From: Sneathiella limimaris
GTDB lineage: Bacteria > Pseudomonadota > Alphaproteobacteria > Sneathiellales > Sneathiellaceae
Assembly: GCF_012932565.1 (NCBI RefSeq)
Contig: NZ_JABBYJ010000003.1
Coordinates: 248,001 to 312,000 of the forward strand
DNA: 64,000 nucleotides
Direction: 5' to 3'
This document shows, one piece after another, positions 36,701 through 46,352 of this stretch (its first letter is position 1; every line of letters begins with the position of its first letter). The notes below the pieces were generated by a model. That model worked only from the letters and a program-made list of their open reading frames with translations, searched no databases and had not been told where the DNA came from. The translations under genes were made by a program, and so were the position numbers.

Positions 36701-38641
36701 TTAACGGTTCATCCGGTTCTCAATCAGTTCATCGACAACAGCAGGATCTGCAAGTGTTGATGTATCTCCTAGTGACTTATAGTCATTTTCTGCGACTTTC
36801 CGCAAAATCCGCCGCATAATTTTGCCCGACCGGGTTTTCGGCAGGCCAGGTGCCCACTGAATAAGATCTGGCGAGGCAATAGGTCCAATTTCCTGACGCA
36901 CCCAAGTTACCAGTTCTTTACGTAACTCTTCGCTTGGCTCCGCACCGACACCCAACGTGACATAGGCGTAAATACCTTGTCCCTTGATGTCATGTGGGTA
37001 TCCAACCACCGCTGCCTCCGAAACTTTCGGATGAGCGACAAGAGCACTTTCCACTTCAGCCGTTCCCATCCGGTGACCGGATACATTGATCACGTCATCC
37101 ACACGGCCGGTAATCCAGTAATAGCCATCGGCATCGCGGCGAGCCCCGTCACCGGAGAAATATTTACCAGGGAAGTTGGAGAAATATGTCTGGATAAACC
37201 GTTCATGGTCACCATAAACAGTCCGCATCTGACCTGGCCAGCTGTCCTTGATACACAGAACACCCTCGCATTCACCCTCGAGGACTTTGCCCTCATTATC
37301 CACCATCACGGGATCAACCCCGAAGAACGGCCGAGTGGCAGAGCCTGGTTTAAGGTCTGTCGCCCCTGGCAACGGCGTAATCAAAATGCCGCCAGTTTCG
37401 GTTTGCCACCAAGTATCAACAATTGGACAGCGTTTCTCACCAACGACCTCGTAATACCATCTCCAGGCTTCTGGGTTAATTGGCTCACCAACCGAACCCA
37501 ACAGGCGGATGGATTTTCGGGATGTCGCTTTAACAGGGTCATCACCGGCCTGCATCAAAGCCCGAATAGCTGTTGGCGCGGTGTAGAAAATATTGACTTT
37601 ATGCTTATCGCATACATCCCAGAAACGGGACATGTTCGGGTAATTGGGCACCCCTTCAAACATCAGGGTAGTTGCACCATTAGCGAGCGGACCATAGAGG
37701 ATATAGCTATGCCCGGTCACCCAGCCCACATCAGCTGTACACCAGTAGATATCCCCATCATGATAATCAAACACATACTGATGGGTCATGGACGCATAGA
37801 CCAGGTATCCACCGCTCGTATGCATCACCCCTTTAGGCTGACCTGTTGACCCTGAAGTATAAAGAATGAACAGCGGATCTTCGGCATTCATCTCTTCAGG
37901 TGGACAGTCGTCGGAGGCAGCTTCCATAATATCGTGATACCAGACGTCACGCCCCTCTACCCAGTTGATATCATTCCCGGTCCGTTTGACAACGATACAG
38001 GTCGTGCAATCAGGACAGCTTTTGAGGGCTTCATCCGTATTGACCTTGAGCGGAATAATGCGGCCACCGCGCACACCTTCATCAGCCGTGATGATGCAAT
38101 TGGATTCGCAGTCCTTAATCCGGCCAGCCAATGCATCCGGGGAGAAACCACCAAACACAACAGAATGAACGGCACCAATCCGGGTACAGGCCAGCATTGC
38201 GACAGCTGCCTCAATGATCATCGGCATATAGATGGTGACGCGATCGCCTTTCTTGACGCCTTGCGCTTTCATGGCGTTTGAAAGCTTGCAGACTTCCCGA
38301 TGCAGTTCCTTGTATGTCAGGGTCTTGTCATCGGTTGGCTCATCGCCCTCCCAAATGATCGCTGGCTGGTCCCCTTTGGTTGCTAGATGGCGGTCGATAC
38401 AGTTGGCACTGACATTCAACGTTCCATCATAAAACCAGCGAATATGGAGGTCCTTGGCATCATAGGACACATCCTTGACCTTCGTATAAGGCTTGATCCA
38501 GTCAATCCGCTTTCCGTGCTCGGCCCAGAAACCTTCCGGATCCTCAACGGATGCCTTGTACATTTCCTCATACTTAGCGTTGTCAATCCAGGCGGATTTG
38601 GCAACTTCGTCAGACACTGGATATACTTCGTTCGTGGACAT
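36701..38641 (-). CDS. acs: Acetyl-coenzyme A synthetase
   Basis: A 646-residue AMP-forming acetyl-CoA synthetase, full family length. Recognisable are the ATP-binding [17 protein letters not shown], the WWQTETGG segment typical of acetate-specific members, the hinge/adenylate motif [18 protein letters not shown], and [11 protein letters not shown] with the lysine at 607, the site normally controlled by reversible acetylation. It activates acetate to acetyl-CoA through acetyl-AMP in the cytoplasm. A possible -35 (TTGACA, minus strand 38746-38741) lies about 100 bases upstream without a convincing -10. Downstream on the same strand are the receiver protein and the CrbS-like kinase; upstream is an ABC importer. 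Confidence 0.97.
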   Translation of the reverse strand: MSTNEVYPVSDEVAKSAWIDNAKYEEMYKASVEDPEGFWAEHGKRIDWIKPYTKVKDVSYDAKDLHIRWFYDGTLNVSANCIDRHLATKGDQPAIIWEGDEPTDDKTLTYKELHREVCKLSNAMKAQGVKKGDRVTIYMPMIIEAAVAMLACTRIGAVHSVVFGGFSPDALAGRIKDCESNCIITADEGVRGGRIIPLKVNTDEALKSCPDCTTCIVVKRTGNDINWVEGRDVWYHDIMEAASDDCPPEEMNAEDPLFILYTSGSTGQPKGVMHTSGGYLVYASMTHQYVFDYHDGDIYWCTADVGWVTGHSYILYGPLANGATTLMFEGVPNYPNMSRFWDVCDKHKVNIFYTAPTAIRALMQAGDDPVKATSRKSIRLLGSVGEPINPEAWRWYYEVVGEKRCPIVDTWWQTETGGILITPLPGATDLKPGSATRPFFGVDPVMVDNEGKVLEGECEGVLCIKDSWPGQMRTVYGDHERFIQTYFSNFPGKYFSGDGARRDADGYYWITGRVDDVINVSGHRMGTAEVESALVAHPKVSEAAVVGYPHDIKGQGIYAYVTLGVGAEPSEELRKELVTWVRQEIGPIASPDLIQWAPGLPKTRSGKIMRRILRKVAENDYKSLGDTSTLADPAVVDELIENRMNR

Positions 38642-38800
38642 TTCCTGTTTCCCTGATTCCCTATAACGCGCTTCAGGTTCTCCCTGATTTTCGCATTTTT
38701 AGACCTGTTAAGTGTCTATTCGTATCAATTCGAAATGGTTTGTCAAACTCTCCGGATTAATAATAGGATTATCTTCACCCTTGAAATTGCTGACAAATTG

Positions 38801-39517
38801 TCAAATTGCCAGATATTCATGGCGAAGTTCCTGATCATCCAGAACTTCTTTCGCTGTTCCTCTAAACGCGATCTTACCCATATCAAGAATAAGTGCCTTA
38901 TCCGCAAGCTGAAGAGCAGCGACCGCATTTTGCTCCACAATAATCGTGGTGATGCCCAATTTCCGCACTTCCATCAGGATGCGCTCAATTTCTTCCACGA
39001 TCACAGGCGCAAGTCCTTCATAGGGCTCATCCAGGAACAGAATTTTCACATCCCGAGCCAATGCCCGCGCGACGGCCAGCATCTGCTGCTCACCCCCGGA
39101 CATGGTTGTTGCTTCCTGGTTACGCCGCTCGCCGAGCCGAGGGAAATGATCGTAAATCTTCTCAATTTCCCAACCCTTAGGCTCTGACACCTGAGATAAG
39201 ATCAGGTTTTCCTCCACGGTAAGTCCGCCAATAATCCGGCGATCTTCAGGGACCAGCTGAATACCTGCCTGCGCGGCCTGATAGCTTTTCATCTCATGAA
39301 CAGCTTCTCCGTTCAGGTAAATCTCCCCCTTCGTCAGCTGAGGATCATCAACCCGGGCCAGAGCCCGCAATGTTGATGTCTTGCCCGCGCCATTTCGGCC
39401 AAGCAAGGCAACGATTTCGCCTTCTTCGACATCGAAGGAAACACCCTGAACGATATAGCTTTCGCCATAATAGGCATGAATATCGCGAACACTGAAAAAT
39501 GCAGAATTTTCGCTCAT
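38801..39517 (-). CDS. ABC transporter ATP-binding protein, LivF type
   Basis: A 238-residue ATPase of the LivF branch. It has Walker A GRNGAGKTS, signature MSGGEQQML, Walker B ILFLDEPYEGLAP and the switch histidine replaced by the LivF-typical IVEQNA. The LVPEDRRI segment is also characteristic. It pairs with the LivG-type ATPase, whose stop overlaps its start (one shared base). It is the last gene of the five-gene importer on the minus strand, 160 bases before acs. A HAAT-family importer can carry amino acids, amides, urea or short acids; its neighbours favour a carboxylate-related cargo here. Confidence 0.93.
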   Translation of the reverse strand: MSENSAFFSVRDIHAYYGESYIVQGVSFDVEEGEIVALLGRNGAGKTSTLRALARVDDPQLTKGEIYLNGEAVHEMKSYQAAQAGIQLVPEDRRIIGGLTVEENLILSQVSEPKGWEIEKIYDHFPRLGERRNQEATTMSGGEQQMLAVARALARDVKILFLDEPYEGLAPVIVEEIERILMEVRKLGITTIIVEQNAVAALQLADKALILDMGKIAFRGTAKEVLDDQELRHEYLAI

Positions 39518-40275
39518 CAGTGGGCTCCTCCCAAATAAGCCTCTTTAACTTTCGGATCTTCCCGAACATCTTCTGGCTTACCGCCAGCGATAATCTGACC
39601 CCGGGCCAGAACACTCACCTTGTCAGCAAGGCTGAAAACCACATGCATGTCATGTTCGATGATCACTTTGGTCATCCCCCGGCTCTTAATCTTCTTCAAC
39701 AGATCAATCGTCCGGTTTGTGTCATGCCGGGACATACCGGCTGTCGGCTCATCCAGCAAAAGAAGCTTCGGATGCAAGATTAGGCACATAGCCAGTTCCA
39801 GCCGTCGTTTGTCACCACGAGACAGACTACCAGCCTCCTGCATCATCTGTTCCTGCAAGCCCACATCCTCAAGAATGTGCTGAGCTTCATCGCGGATTTC
39901 AGTCTGTCCGGTGAGCTGGGCATAACCGTTCATCTTAAACGCCCCATCGCGTTTGGAAAACGCTGGCAACATTACATTTTCCAGAAGTGACATCTCCGGG
40001 AAAATCTCAGGTGTCTGGAACACACGGGCAACGCCAAGCTGTGCAATTTCATGAGGTTGGCGCCCCGTAAGCTCGGTTCCCTTGAAAGTCACATGACCGG
40101 AATCTGGCTTCAGTCGGCCGATACAGACATTCAGCAAGGTTGATTTGCCGGCACCGTTTGGACCAATGATGGCATGGGTCGTTCCCTCTTCCACTTGCAA
40201 ATTTACGTCGGAAAGGGCGCTCAAACCACCAAAACTCTTTTGGATATTATCCAGGTGAAGGACTAGATCATTCAT
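39517..40275 (-). CDS. ABC transporter ATP-binding protein, LivG type
   Basis: A 252-residue ATPase of the LivG branch. It has Walker A GPNGAGKST, signature LSRGDKRRLELAM, Walker B LLLLDEPTAGMS and the switch histidine in VIIEHDM. The RQPHEIAQLGVARVFQ segment is typical of this family. It sits between the LivM-type permease (12 bases upstream) and the LivF-type ATPase (one-base overlap). The signature LSRGDKR, rather than LSYGQQR, places it closer to the urea/short-amide type transporters than to strict leucine transporters, but this is only suggestive. Confidence 0.93.
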   Translation of the reverse strand: MNDLVLHLDNIQKSFGGLSALSDVNLQVEEGTTHAIIGPNGAGKSTLLNVCIGRLKPDSGHVTFKGTELTGRQPHEIAQLGVARVFQTPEIFPEMSLLENVMLPAFSKRDGAFKMNGYAQLTGQTEIRDEAQHILEDVGLQEQMMQEAGSLSRGDKRRLELAMCLILHPKLLLLDEPTAGMSRHDTNRTIDLLKKIKSRGMTKVIIEHDMHVVFSLADKVSVLARGQIIAGGKPEDVREDPKVKEAYLGGAH

Positions 40276-40287
40276 ACTCTTTACTCC

Positions 40288-41445
40288 CTATTCACCCGGC
40301 TGATCTTGCGGGGAGGCTGAACCGCCTACACTACCATTTTTACGAGCCCCACTGATCCAATTGACCAGTTTCGAGATCCCTTCAACTATGCCGCCCGGCA
40401 GGAAGATCACGATAACCATGAACAGCAGACCCAAGGTCAGATGCCAGCCACCACCGACGAACAATCCAACGATTGGAACCACAACTTCAGCGACCGCATC
40501 AGGCAAGAAGGAGAACATATCCATCAGCACGTTATTGTTAAAGGCTGAGAAGATATTTTCGAAATACTTGATCAACCCTGCTCCGAGCATTGGCCCCACA
40601 AGGGTTCCAACGCCGCCAAGGATGGTCATCAACACGACCTCACCAGAGGCTGTCCACTGCATCCGTTCCGCACCCGCAAGAGGGTCAGTTACTGCCAGAA
40701 GTGAACCTGCGAGACCTGCATACATGCCGGAGATTACAAAAGCGGTCAGCATATATGGCCGCGTGTTCAAGCCAGTGTACCGCATCCGGTTCTGGTTTGA
40801 TTTGATACCCCGAAGCATCAATCCAAAGGGTGAGCGAAAGATCCGCATTGAAATATAGAAGCAGATGATCAGTAGAACGGCACAGAAGTAAAACCCTGGA
40901 TAACCGCTCATTTTCAAGCCAAACAGATTGGTAGAAGGCAAGCCTGAACCCGCTTCAACAAAGAGACTGTCAATAATCCGTGGATCCTGCTGGGAAAGCT
41001 GCAACCCTGTTTCACCGTTGGTAATCGGTGTCAGCACCGAATAAGCCAGGTTATAGGACATCTGGGCAAACGCCAGCGTCAGGATCGAGAAGTAAATCCC
41101 TGTCCTTCGCAGGCTGAGGAACCCAATTGCAGCCGCCAAAAGACCCGCAAAGATCATTCCGAAAAATACAGCTGGGATCGCGTTCATTGTGAACAGCTTA
41201 AAGGACCAAACCGCTGCGTAGGAGCCAATTCCGAGGAATGCAGCATGACCGAAGGAGAGGTATCCTGTCAGGCCAAAAAGGATGTTAAAGCCAATTGCAA
41301 AAATCCCGTAAATTGCAAATTTCTGCAGCAGGTCCGGATAGTTTCCACCCAAGGGTTCAAGCCAAAGCGGCATCGCCAAGATAATGACCGCAAACAGCAC
41401 GAACCGGGTGATATCGTTCATTTGACCAAATTTCATCTTAATCAT
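40288..41445 (-). CDS. ABC transporter permease, LivM type
   Basis: A 385-residue permease with about ten membrane helices and the coupling segment [20 protein letters not shown] near residues 55-75 and [16 protein letters not shown] in the second half, both standard for LivM. A polar C-terminal tail ([21 protein letters not shown]) is unusual but short. ATG 41445 overlaps the LivH-type gene by eight bases; an ATG at 41436 is an alternative. It forms the membrane channel together with the LivH-type protein. Confidence 0.93.
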   Translation of the reverse strand: MIKMKFGQMNDITRFVLFAVIILAMPLWLEPLGGNYPDLLQKFAIYGIFAIGFNILFGLTGYLSFGHAAFLGIGSYAAVWSFKLFTMNAIPAVFFGMIFAGLLAAAIGFLSLRRTGIYFSILTLAFAQMSYNLAYSVLTPITNGETGLQLSQQDPRIIDSLFVEAGSGLPSTNLFGLKMSGYPGFYFCAVLLIICFYISMRIFRSPFGLMLRGIKSNQNRMRYTGLNTRPYMLTAFVISGMYAGLAGSLLAVTDPLAGAERMQWTASGEVVLMTILGGVGTLVGPMLGAGLIKYFENIFSAFNNNVLMDMFSFLPDAVAEVVVPIVGLFVGGGWHLTLGLLFMVIVIFLPGGIVEGISKLVNWISGARKNGSVGGSASPQDQPGE

Positions 41446-42454
41446 CCATCACACCGGCACGACCCATCAAACCGCGGGGCAGTACCAACAAAATAATAAC
41501 AGCAACCAGATAGATAATGATCTGGTCAATACCCGGCAGGATCGACTTCACTTCAGTCATCGAAGCAAAGGACTGGACAATACCGAGAAGAAAACCAGCA
41601 AGAACTGCGCCGCCAAGGGACCCCATTCCGCCAACAACAACAACGACAAAGGAAAGGACAAGGAAATCCATACCCATATGGTAATCAGGTGGCAGGATCG
41701 GCGTGTACATTACGCCTGCCAGACCAGCAACAACAGTTGCCATGGCAAACACAATCGTAAACCGCTTCTGAATATTAATCCCTAACAGCCCCACGGTCTC
41801 TCGATCTCTCATACCTGCGCGGACAACCATTCCGTAGGTCGTAAATTGCAGGAAGGAGAACACGGCGAGAATAATCACACCCGAGAACACCAGGTAAACC
41901 AGTCGCCACCAGGGATAGACAACAGCCTCACCCAAACCAATCCAACTACCAACAGAAGCACTGCCAGACAGAATATCAGGAGCGGTTTGTGGAATTGGGT
42001 TGGCTCCAAAGACAACTTTAATAATTTCCTGCAGAACAATCGCCAGACCAAATGTCACAAGGATTTGTTCTGCATGTGGCCGTTTATAGAAATGCTTGAT
42101 CAGGCCCCTTTCCATGACATATCCCACAAGGATCATCACGGGTATGGCCAGCAGAATAGACAGCGGCACTGAATACTGAATGAGTAACGGCCCCCAATCC
42201 GGGAACCAAATTTCCAGGTAAGGTTTCTCCTTGAACGCCTTAAACAGCGTCACATTGGTGTCTTCAACCTTGGTTGAGATCAACATCAATTTATTGAAAG
42301 AAACCGCACAAAAGGCACCGAGCATAAACAAGGCACCATGTGCGAAATTCACAATACCCAGGGTCCCGAACACAAGGGTCAGTCCCAGCGCAATCAGCGC
42401 ATAAGCCGCCCCCTTATCCAACCCATTCAGTATTTGAAGAACTACAGCATCCAT
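41438..42454 (-). CDS. ABC transporter permease, LivH type
   Basis: A 338-residue permease with about eight to nine helices. The N-terminal [38 protein letters not shown] segment and the [16 protein letters not shown] motif are LivH hallmarks. A polar insertion (about residues 60-85; [23 protein letters not shown]) lengthens the first periplasmic loop compared with E. coli LivH. It follows the binding-protein gene after 108 bases that contain a terminator-like hairpin, so the permease and ATPase genes are probably expressed at a lower level than the binding protein. Confidence 0.93.
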   Translation of the reverse strand: MDAVVLQILNGLDKGAAYALIALGLTLVFGTLGIVNFAHGALFMLGAFCAVSFNKLMLISTKVEDTNVTLFKAFKEKPYLEIWFPDWGPLLIQYSVPLSILLAIPVMILVGYVMERGLIKHFYKRPHAEQILVTFGLAIVLQEIIKVVFGANPIPQTAPDILSGSASVGSWIGLGEAVVYPWWRLVYLVFSGVIILAVFSFLQFTTYGMVVRAGMRDRETVGLLGINIQKRFTIVFAMATVVAGLAGVMYTPILPPDYHMGMDFLVLSFVVVVVGGMGSLGGAVLAGFLLGIVQSFASMTEVKSILPGIDQIIIYLVAVIILLVLPRGLMGRAGVMDD

Positions 42455-42508
42455 TACATCTATCCCACTGATGAAAAGGCCTGATCAAACGCCTTTCCCA
42501 AACTCTGG

Positions 42509-42556
42509 AAAAAAGGACGGGCCGGCATTCCGCAGCATCGCCGACCCGCCAAAAAA
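42509..42556 (-). terminator. Attenuator-like intrinsic terminator between binding-protein and permease genes
   Basis: On the minus strand an 11-12 bp GC-rich stem (GGCGGGTCGGC against GCCGGCCCGTCC, with one mismatch and one G-U) is followed by TTTTTT, and also preceded by TTTTTT. It lies just after the binding-protein stop. Partial termination here would raise binding protein over permease and ATPase. Confidence 0.8.
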
Positions 42557-42562
42557 GCTGAA

Positions 42563-43909
42563 TTAGACTTTATATGGGCCTAATTCGCCTCCAAAGATCT
42601 TCCAGTCATACTCAACCTGTGACCGAGGAACGATCTGTTCCACTTTCAGCAGGTCAAACTGGCTGGTTGGGTTCTCGTTACCGCGCACCACAAGCACATC
42701 TTTAAAGCACTGATGATCTTCTGCACGATATTCGGTAGCACCATTACCCATGCCATCAAATTTAAAGCCTTCAAGGGCTTTGATGACTTCTGGTGGATAG
42801 AAGGTTCCGGCCATTTCACAGGCATTTGCATAAAGCAATGTCTGAACATAGCAGGTGTGCGCTGCCATTGAAGGAGGCGCACCATATTCGGCACCGAAGG
42901 ATTTCACGAAGGCTTGTGAGCCTTCATCCTGCAGTGACCAGTTCCAGTTAGTTGTACCAAGGATACCTTTAATAGCTTCGCCAGCACCCTGCGCCATCAG
43001 ACGTGAGAACAGCGGCACAACGATTTCGAAGTTCTTGCCGTTGACCTGTTTCTCGCGAAGGCCAAACTGGACGGCCTGGCTCAGAGAGTTGATCATGTCT
43101 TTACCGTAGTGGTTCAGGATCAATACGTCTGCACCAGAGTTCAGAACTGGAGTGATATACTGTGAGAAGTCACCGGCACCCACAGGAGTTTTGACTGTTG
43201 CTGTTGTCTGCCAGCCCAGTTCCTCTGTAGTTGCTTTAATGGATTCTTCCTGTGTCCAGCCCCAAGTGTAGTCGGCTGTCAGATGGTAAGCACGGCGTTC
43301 CTTGCCATATTCTTTTTCAAGCACAGGACCCAGTGCACGACCGGACATATATGCATTAAAGAAGTGGCGGAAACCATACCGGCGCTTGTCTTTACCAGTG
43401 GTATCGTTCGAGTGAGTCAGACCCGCCATGAAGATAACGCCTTCTTCCTGGCAAAGAGACTGCACAGCAATAGCCACACCGGAAGATGAACCACCGGAGA
43501 CCATCAGAACCTGTTCTTTCTCGATCAAGCGCTTGGCTGATGCACGCGCGGCGTCAGACTTAGTCTGAGTATCACCTGTTGCATATTCCACTTTCTTGCC
43601 GAGAACACCGTTACCTTTCAAGCTTGATGGCTTAAAGGTGTTCAGCATACCGCCGTCGCCTTCACCGTTCAGATGCTTGACCGCTAGTTTAAAAGCGCGA
43701 AGTTCGTCTTTACCCTCTTCTGAGTAAGGACCGGTTTGTGGCACGTTAAAGCCCAGCTTAATAGAGCTGGCGTTACCTGGGTTGTTTCTGAATTCTTCTG
43801 CCCAGGCATTCTGCATAAAGAATGTAGGGGTAGCCGCAACGATACCGGCACCGGCACCGGCTTTCAGCAGACCACGTCGTGAGAAATCGAACTTACTCTT
43901 ATCCGTCAT
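42563..43909 (-). CDS. Periplasmic substrate-binding protein of a Liv/HAAT-type ABC importer (Tat-exported)
   Basis: About 448 residues. The N-terminus has a twin-arginine signal (SRRGLLKAGAGAGIV, cleavage after NAWA), so the protein is exported folded. The mature part is a type I periplasmic-binding fold of the LivK/UrtA/AmiC superfamily (SIKLGFNVPQTGPYSEEGKDE start; SGGSSSGVAIAVQSLCQEEGV). At over 400 residues it is longer than LivK, like other UrtA-type members. ATG 43909 follows GGAGG by 6 bases. It is divergent from the ScfR-type regulator and first in the importer operon upstream of acs. A short-chain acid, amide or related substrate is inferred from these neighbours. Confidence 0.9.
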   Translation of the reverse strand: MTDKSKFDFSRRGLLKAGAGAGIVAATPTFFMQNAWAEEFRNNPGNASSIKLGFNVPQTGPYSEEGKDELRAFKLAVKHLNGEGDGGMLNTFKPSSLKGNGVLGKKVEYATGDTQTKSDAARASAKRLIEKEQVLMVSGGSSSGVAIAVQSLCQEEGVIFMAGLTHSNDTTGKDKRRYGFRHFFNAYMSGRALGPVLEKEYGKERRAYHLTADYTWGWTQEESIKATTEELGWQTTATVKTPVGAGDFSQYITPVLNSGADVLILNHYGKDMINSLSQAVQFGLREKQVNGKNFEIVVPLFSRLMAQGAGEAIKGILGTTNWNWSLQDEGSQAFVKSFGAEYGAPPSMAAHTCYVQTLLYANACEMAGTFYPPEVIKALEGFKFDGMGNGATEYRAEDHQCFKDVLVVRGNENPTSQFDLLKVEQIVPRSQVEYDWKIFGGELGPYKV

Positions 43910-44074
43910 ATTGTTCCTCCCTAATTGTCCAGCGATCGCCTGCCTCCAACACACACAGGAGGAACAGCGTGATAATAATCGCTATGGAGGTGTAAAAATT
44001 TCACAATTTCATTAGGAATACCAATAAAACATTGTTTTTAATGGTTTTTTAATGTTAATATTGAAAATATAATT

Positions 44075-44099
44075 TTGTAAACTTGTAAAGGTTTGTAAA
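44075..44099. promoter_or_regulatory. Three TTGTAAA direct repeats before the ScfR-type regulator
   Basis: TTGTAAA occurs at 44075, 44083 and 44093, each on the plus strand, ending at the start codon; the first bases of the gene (TTGGCAAAA) make a fourth weak copy. The repeats resemble the TTTGCAAA core reported for RamB-family sites. Autoregulation and control of the divergent importer gene, whose start is about 170 bases away, are inferred. Confidence 0.45.
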
Positions 44100-44100
44100 T

Positions 44101-45717
44101 TTGGCAAAACAGACTTTCCTTGGAAACAAGCTACGACGCTTGCGAATTGACAAGCGGCTCTCGCAAGTCGATCTTGCTGCGGAGCTTGGAATATCAGCTA
44201 GTTACTTGAATCTGATTGAGCATGACCGGCGGGATTTGACGGTTCCACTGCTGCTCAAAATAAGTCAAACTTTGAAAGTTGATCCGCTTGTGTTCGCCAG
44301 CGAGCAAGATGGTCAGCTTCTCGCGGATATAGGTGAAATAATGCAAGATCCCCTGTTGGGATCTAGCCAGCCGCCCGAAGATTCCGTCTCTCGCTTCGTC
44401 TCTGAGCATCAGGATATCGCTCATGCTTTCACCAAGCTTTATCAAGGATACAAAACAGCATCAACGGATCTGCAATATCTGCGGGAACGCCTCTCTCAAG
44501 ACAGTGTCCTGGCGGATAGCTCCTTTCGCCTGAGAACCCTCGTCACCTCCATTATGTCGTTAACTGAGATCATGCGGGACAACGCCGATATGGATCAGAA
44601 GCAGCGCCAGGAATTTCTACAAATCGTTGTTAATGACAGCACGTCCCTGACGGAAACAATCAATGAGATGCTTGGTTTTGTCGGAATGGATAAAGAAGCC
44701 GGTTCAACGATCAATGTCTCCCCCGACGATGCAGTAACTGACTTTATCCAACAGAATAATAACTATTTTGAAGAAGTGGAGAGCGCCGCAAAAGATCTGA
44801 TCGCCCGGCTTGATATCCCTTTCACGCCAAATATCCCAGCATTAAGCGATTATCTTCTCAAACAACTGAACGTTACAGTCGAGTTTGCAGATAAGGAACG
44901 TCATGATACAGAAATTTCCTTGTATGATGAAGAACGCCGGCACCTGACATTGTCTCGCTCCCTTCCGCCCAGCAGCGTTAAATTTCACTTGGCATTGCTG
45001 ATCGGGCAACTGCAGTTTCAGGACTTGTTAAGTGGTCTGGTTGCGAAATCGGATCTCCTGCCTGATATGGCTAAGGAAAAAGGAATGGCGGCAATGTCGA
45101 ACTATTTTGCTGGCGCCTGCCTCCTTCCTTACGACATGTTCTATGAAGCGGCTGAAGAGCTGCGTTATGATATTGAACTTCTGCAGCAACAATTTGGTGC
45201 CAGTTACGAACAAATTTGTCATCGCCTCACGACCCTCCAGAAACCAGAGAAAAGTGGGGTTCCCTTTCATCTGATCCGGACAGATATCGCCGGAAATATC
45301 TCAAAACGCTTTAGCGCCTCAGGACTTCGTATCCCCCGATATGGGAGTGCCTGCCCGCGATGGGTTGTTCATTCATCAATACTGACACCAGGAACGCTAT
45401 GCACCCAAATTTCCGAGATGCCGGATGGAAACCAGTATTTCTCCATTGCGCGCACGGTCACAAAACCCAGTCTTGGCTTTAAATACCCGAAACGCCACTA
45501 TGCCATCAGTATTGGTTGCGAAATTTCTCATGCAAACCGCTTGATTTATGCAGACGGCATGAATATCGAGGCCCCCAAAACGGTCATGCCGGTTGGGATC
45601 ACCTGCCGGTTATGTGATCGGAAAAACTGCGCGCACCGGGCGGCACCTCCTCCTCAGCAATCAAGCCGCCCCACATCCACCAAGCGAAACATCTCTCCAG
45701 GTATTGGCGAGTGGTGA
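44101..45717 (+). CDS. ScfR/RamB-type transcriptional regulator (short-chain fatty-acyl regulator family) with a DHp-like insert
   Basis: A 538-residue regulator. Residues 8-62 are an XRE-type helix-turn-helix (SQVDLAAELGISASYLNLIEHDRR). A coiled coil (110-135) and a segment at 139-193 resembling a histidine-kinase dimerisation hairpin follow. Next comes a degenerate IrrE/ImmA-like domain (about 240-370) lacking HExxH, then the C-terminal short-chain fatty-acyl regulator domain (about 400-525) with its cysteine signature CRLCDRKNCAHRA. Relatives such as RamB control acetate and propionate genes. The start is TTG 44101, with AAAGG nine bases upstream. It is divergent from the Liv-type importer that precedes acs, supporting a role in short-chain acid use. 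Confidence 0.9.
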   Translation: MAKQTFLGNKLRRLRIDKRLSQVDLAAELGISASYLNLIEHDRRDLTVPLLLKISQTLKVDPLVFASEQDGQLLADIGEIMQDPLLGSSQPPEDSVSRFVSEHQDIAHAFTKLYQGYKTASTDLQYLRERLSQDSVLADSSFRLRTLVTSIMSLTEIMRDNADMDQKQRQEFLQIVVNDSTSLTETINEMLGFVGMDKEAGSTINVSPDDAVTDFIQQNNNYFEEVESAAKDLIARLDIPFTPNIPALSDYLLKQLNVTVEFADKERHDTEISLYDEERRHLTLSRSLPPSSVKFHLALLIGQLQFQDLLSGLVAKSDLLPDMAKEKGMAAMSNYFAGACLLPYDMFYEAAEELRYDIELLQQQFGASYEQICHRLTTLQKPEKSGVPFHLIRTDIAGNISKRFSASGLRIPRYGSACPRWVVHSSILTPGTLCTQISEMPDGNQYFSIARTVTKPSLGFKYPKRHYAISIGCEISHANRLIYADGMNIEAPKTVMPVGITCRLCDRKNCAHRAAPPPQQSSRPTSTKRNISPGIGEW

Positions 45718-46260
45718 TTATTTCCCTGTCTTGATTAATGTTCCCGTGACAGTCCGCCTTAGCTTGCCATTTCGAAAGGCTGAAAATTCCAGTTTCATAT
45801 TCAGGCCGGTCAATGTCCGTTTGTAAATCAGCATGTCATATGTGCCATTCTCGCGGATTGCCATGCTGTAAACGGTGAGCGTTTGCCCCGCCATCACGGC
45901 CCAGGACGTGTAATCACCCTTGAGCGGGTTACCGGACTTTTCCGCAGCCCAGTAGGATTTTCCAGGCTCAGGCACATAAACCCTTTCCGTCTCCCGAAGA
46001 ACTTCTGTTGGGTTATCAATGGCCCCTTTCTGCCGCTGGACCGTTCGCCATTTTAAGGCGAACTTCCCCTGATCTAGAAGCCGAACCTCCACATCCATAT
46101 CCCGGACAGAAACCGGAAACAGCTCGCTATTACTGTTTTCTGAAATGGCGCTGCCTTCCCAGACCCCCTCAAATGCCTTAATGGACAAATCAGCAAATGC
46201 CGGATTAGTGGACAAGCAAAACCCAAAGATCAGCCCGACGGCCGCAAACAACTTCTTCAT
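45718..46260 (-). CDS. Secreted protein of unknown function
   Basis: About 180 residues starting at ATG 46260 (MKKLFAAVGLIFGFCLSTNPAFA), a clear Sec signal peptide with cleavage after AFA; the mature protein of about 157 residues would be periplasmic. The remainder alternates hydrophobic and polar residues in short strands (GVWEGSAIS, GKFALKWRTVQR, TLTVYSMAIRENGTYDMLIYKRTL), suggesting a beta-barrel of lipocalin-like size. I do not recognise the family. Its stop abuts the stop of the ScfR-type gene with no bases between (TGA/TTA). The next gene upstream, olsB, is 92 bases away in the same direction. Confidence 0.75.
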   Translation of the reverse strand: MKKLFAAVGLIFGFCLSTNPAFADLSIKAFEGVWEGSAISENSNSELFPVSVRDMDVEVRLLDQGKFALKWRTVQRQKGAIDNPTEVLRETERVYVPEPGKSYWAAEKSGNPLKGDYTSWAVMAGQTLTVYSMAIRENGTYDMLIYKRTLTGLNMKLEFSAFRNGKLRRTVTGTLIKTGK

Positions 46261-46352
46261 TGGAGACCCCTTCCCCCTGTTTTCTGAAATCATAAGGGAG
46301 GCAAAAAAGGAGTTCCAGAACTTAATTCAGACGCACAAAATATAAACAGGGC

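Noticed and set aside
36977-37849. Long open frame (about 290 codons) antisense to acs
   Set aside because: It mirrors the strongly conserved acs frame, has no recognisable domain and no ribosome site; it is a by-product of codon composition.
38791-38803. TGACAAATTGTCA inverted repeat at the end of the LivF-type gene
   Set aside because: Short (6 bp arms), AT-rich, overlaps the stop codon, and has no supporting promoter elements; likely chance.
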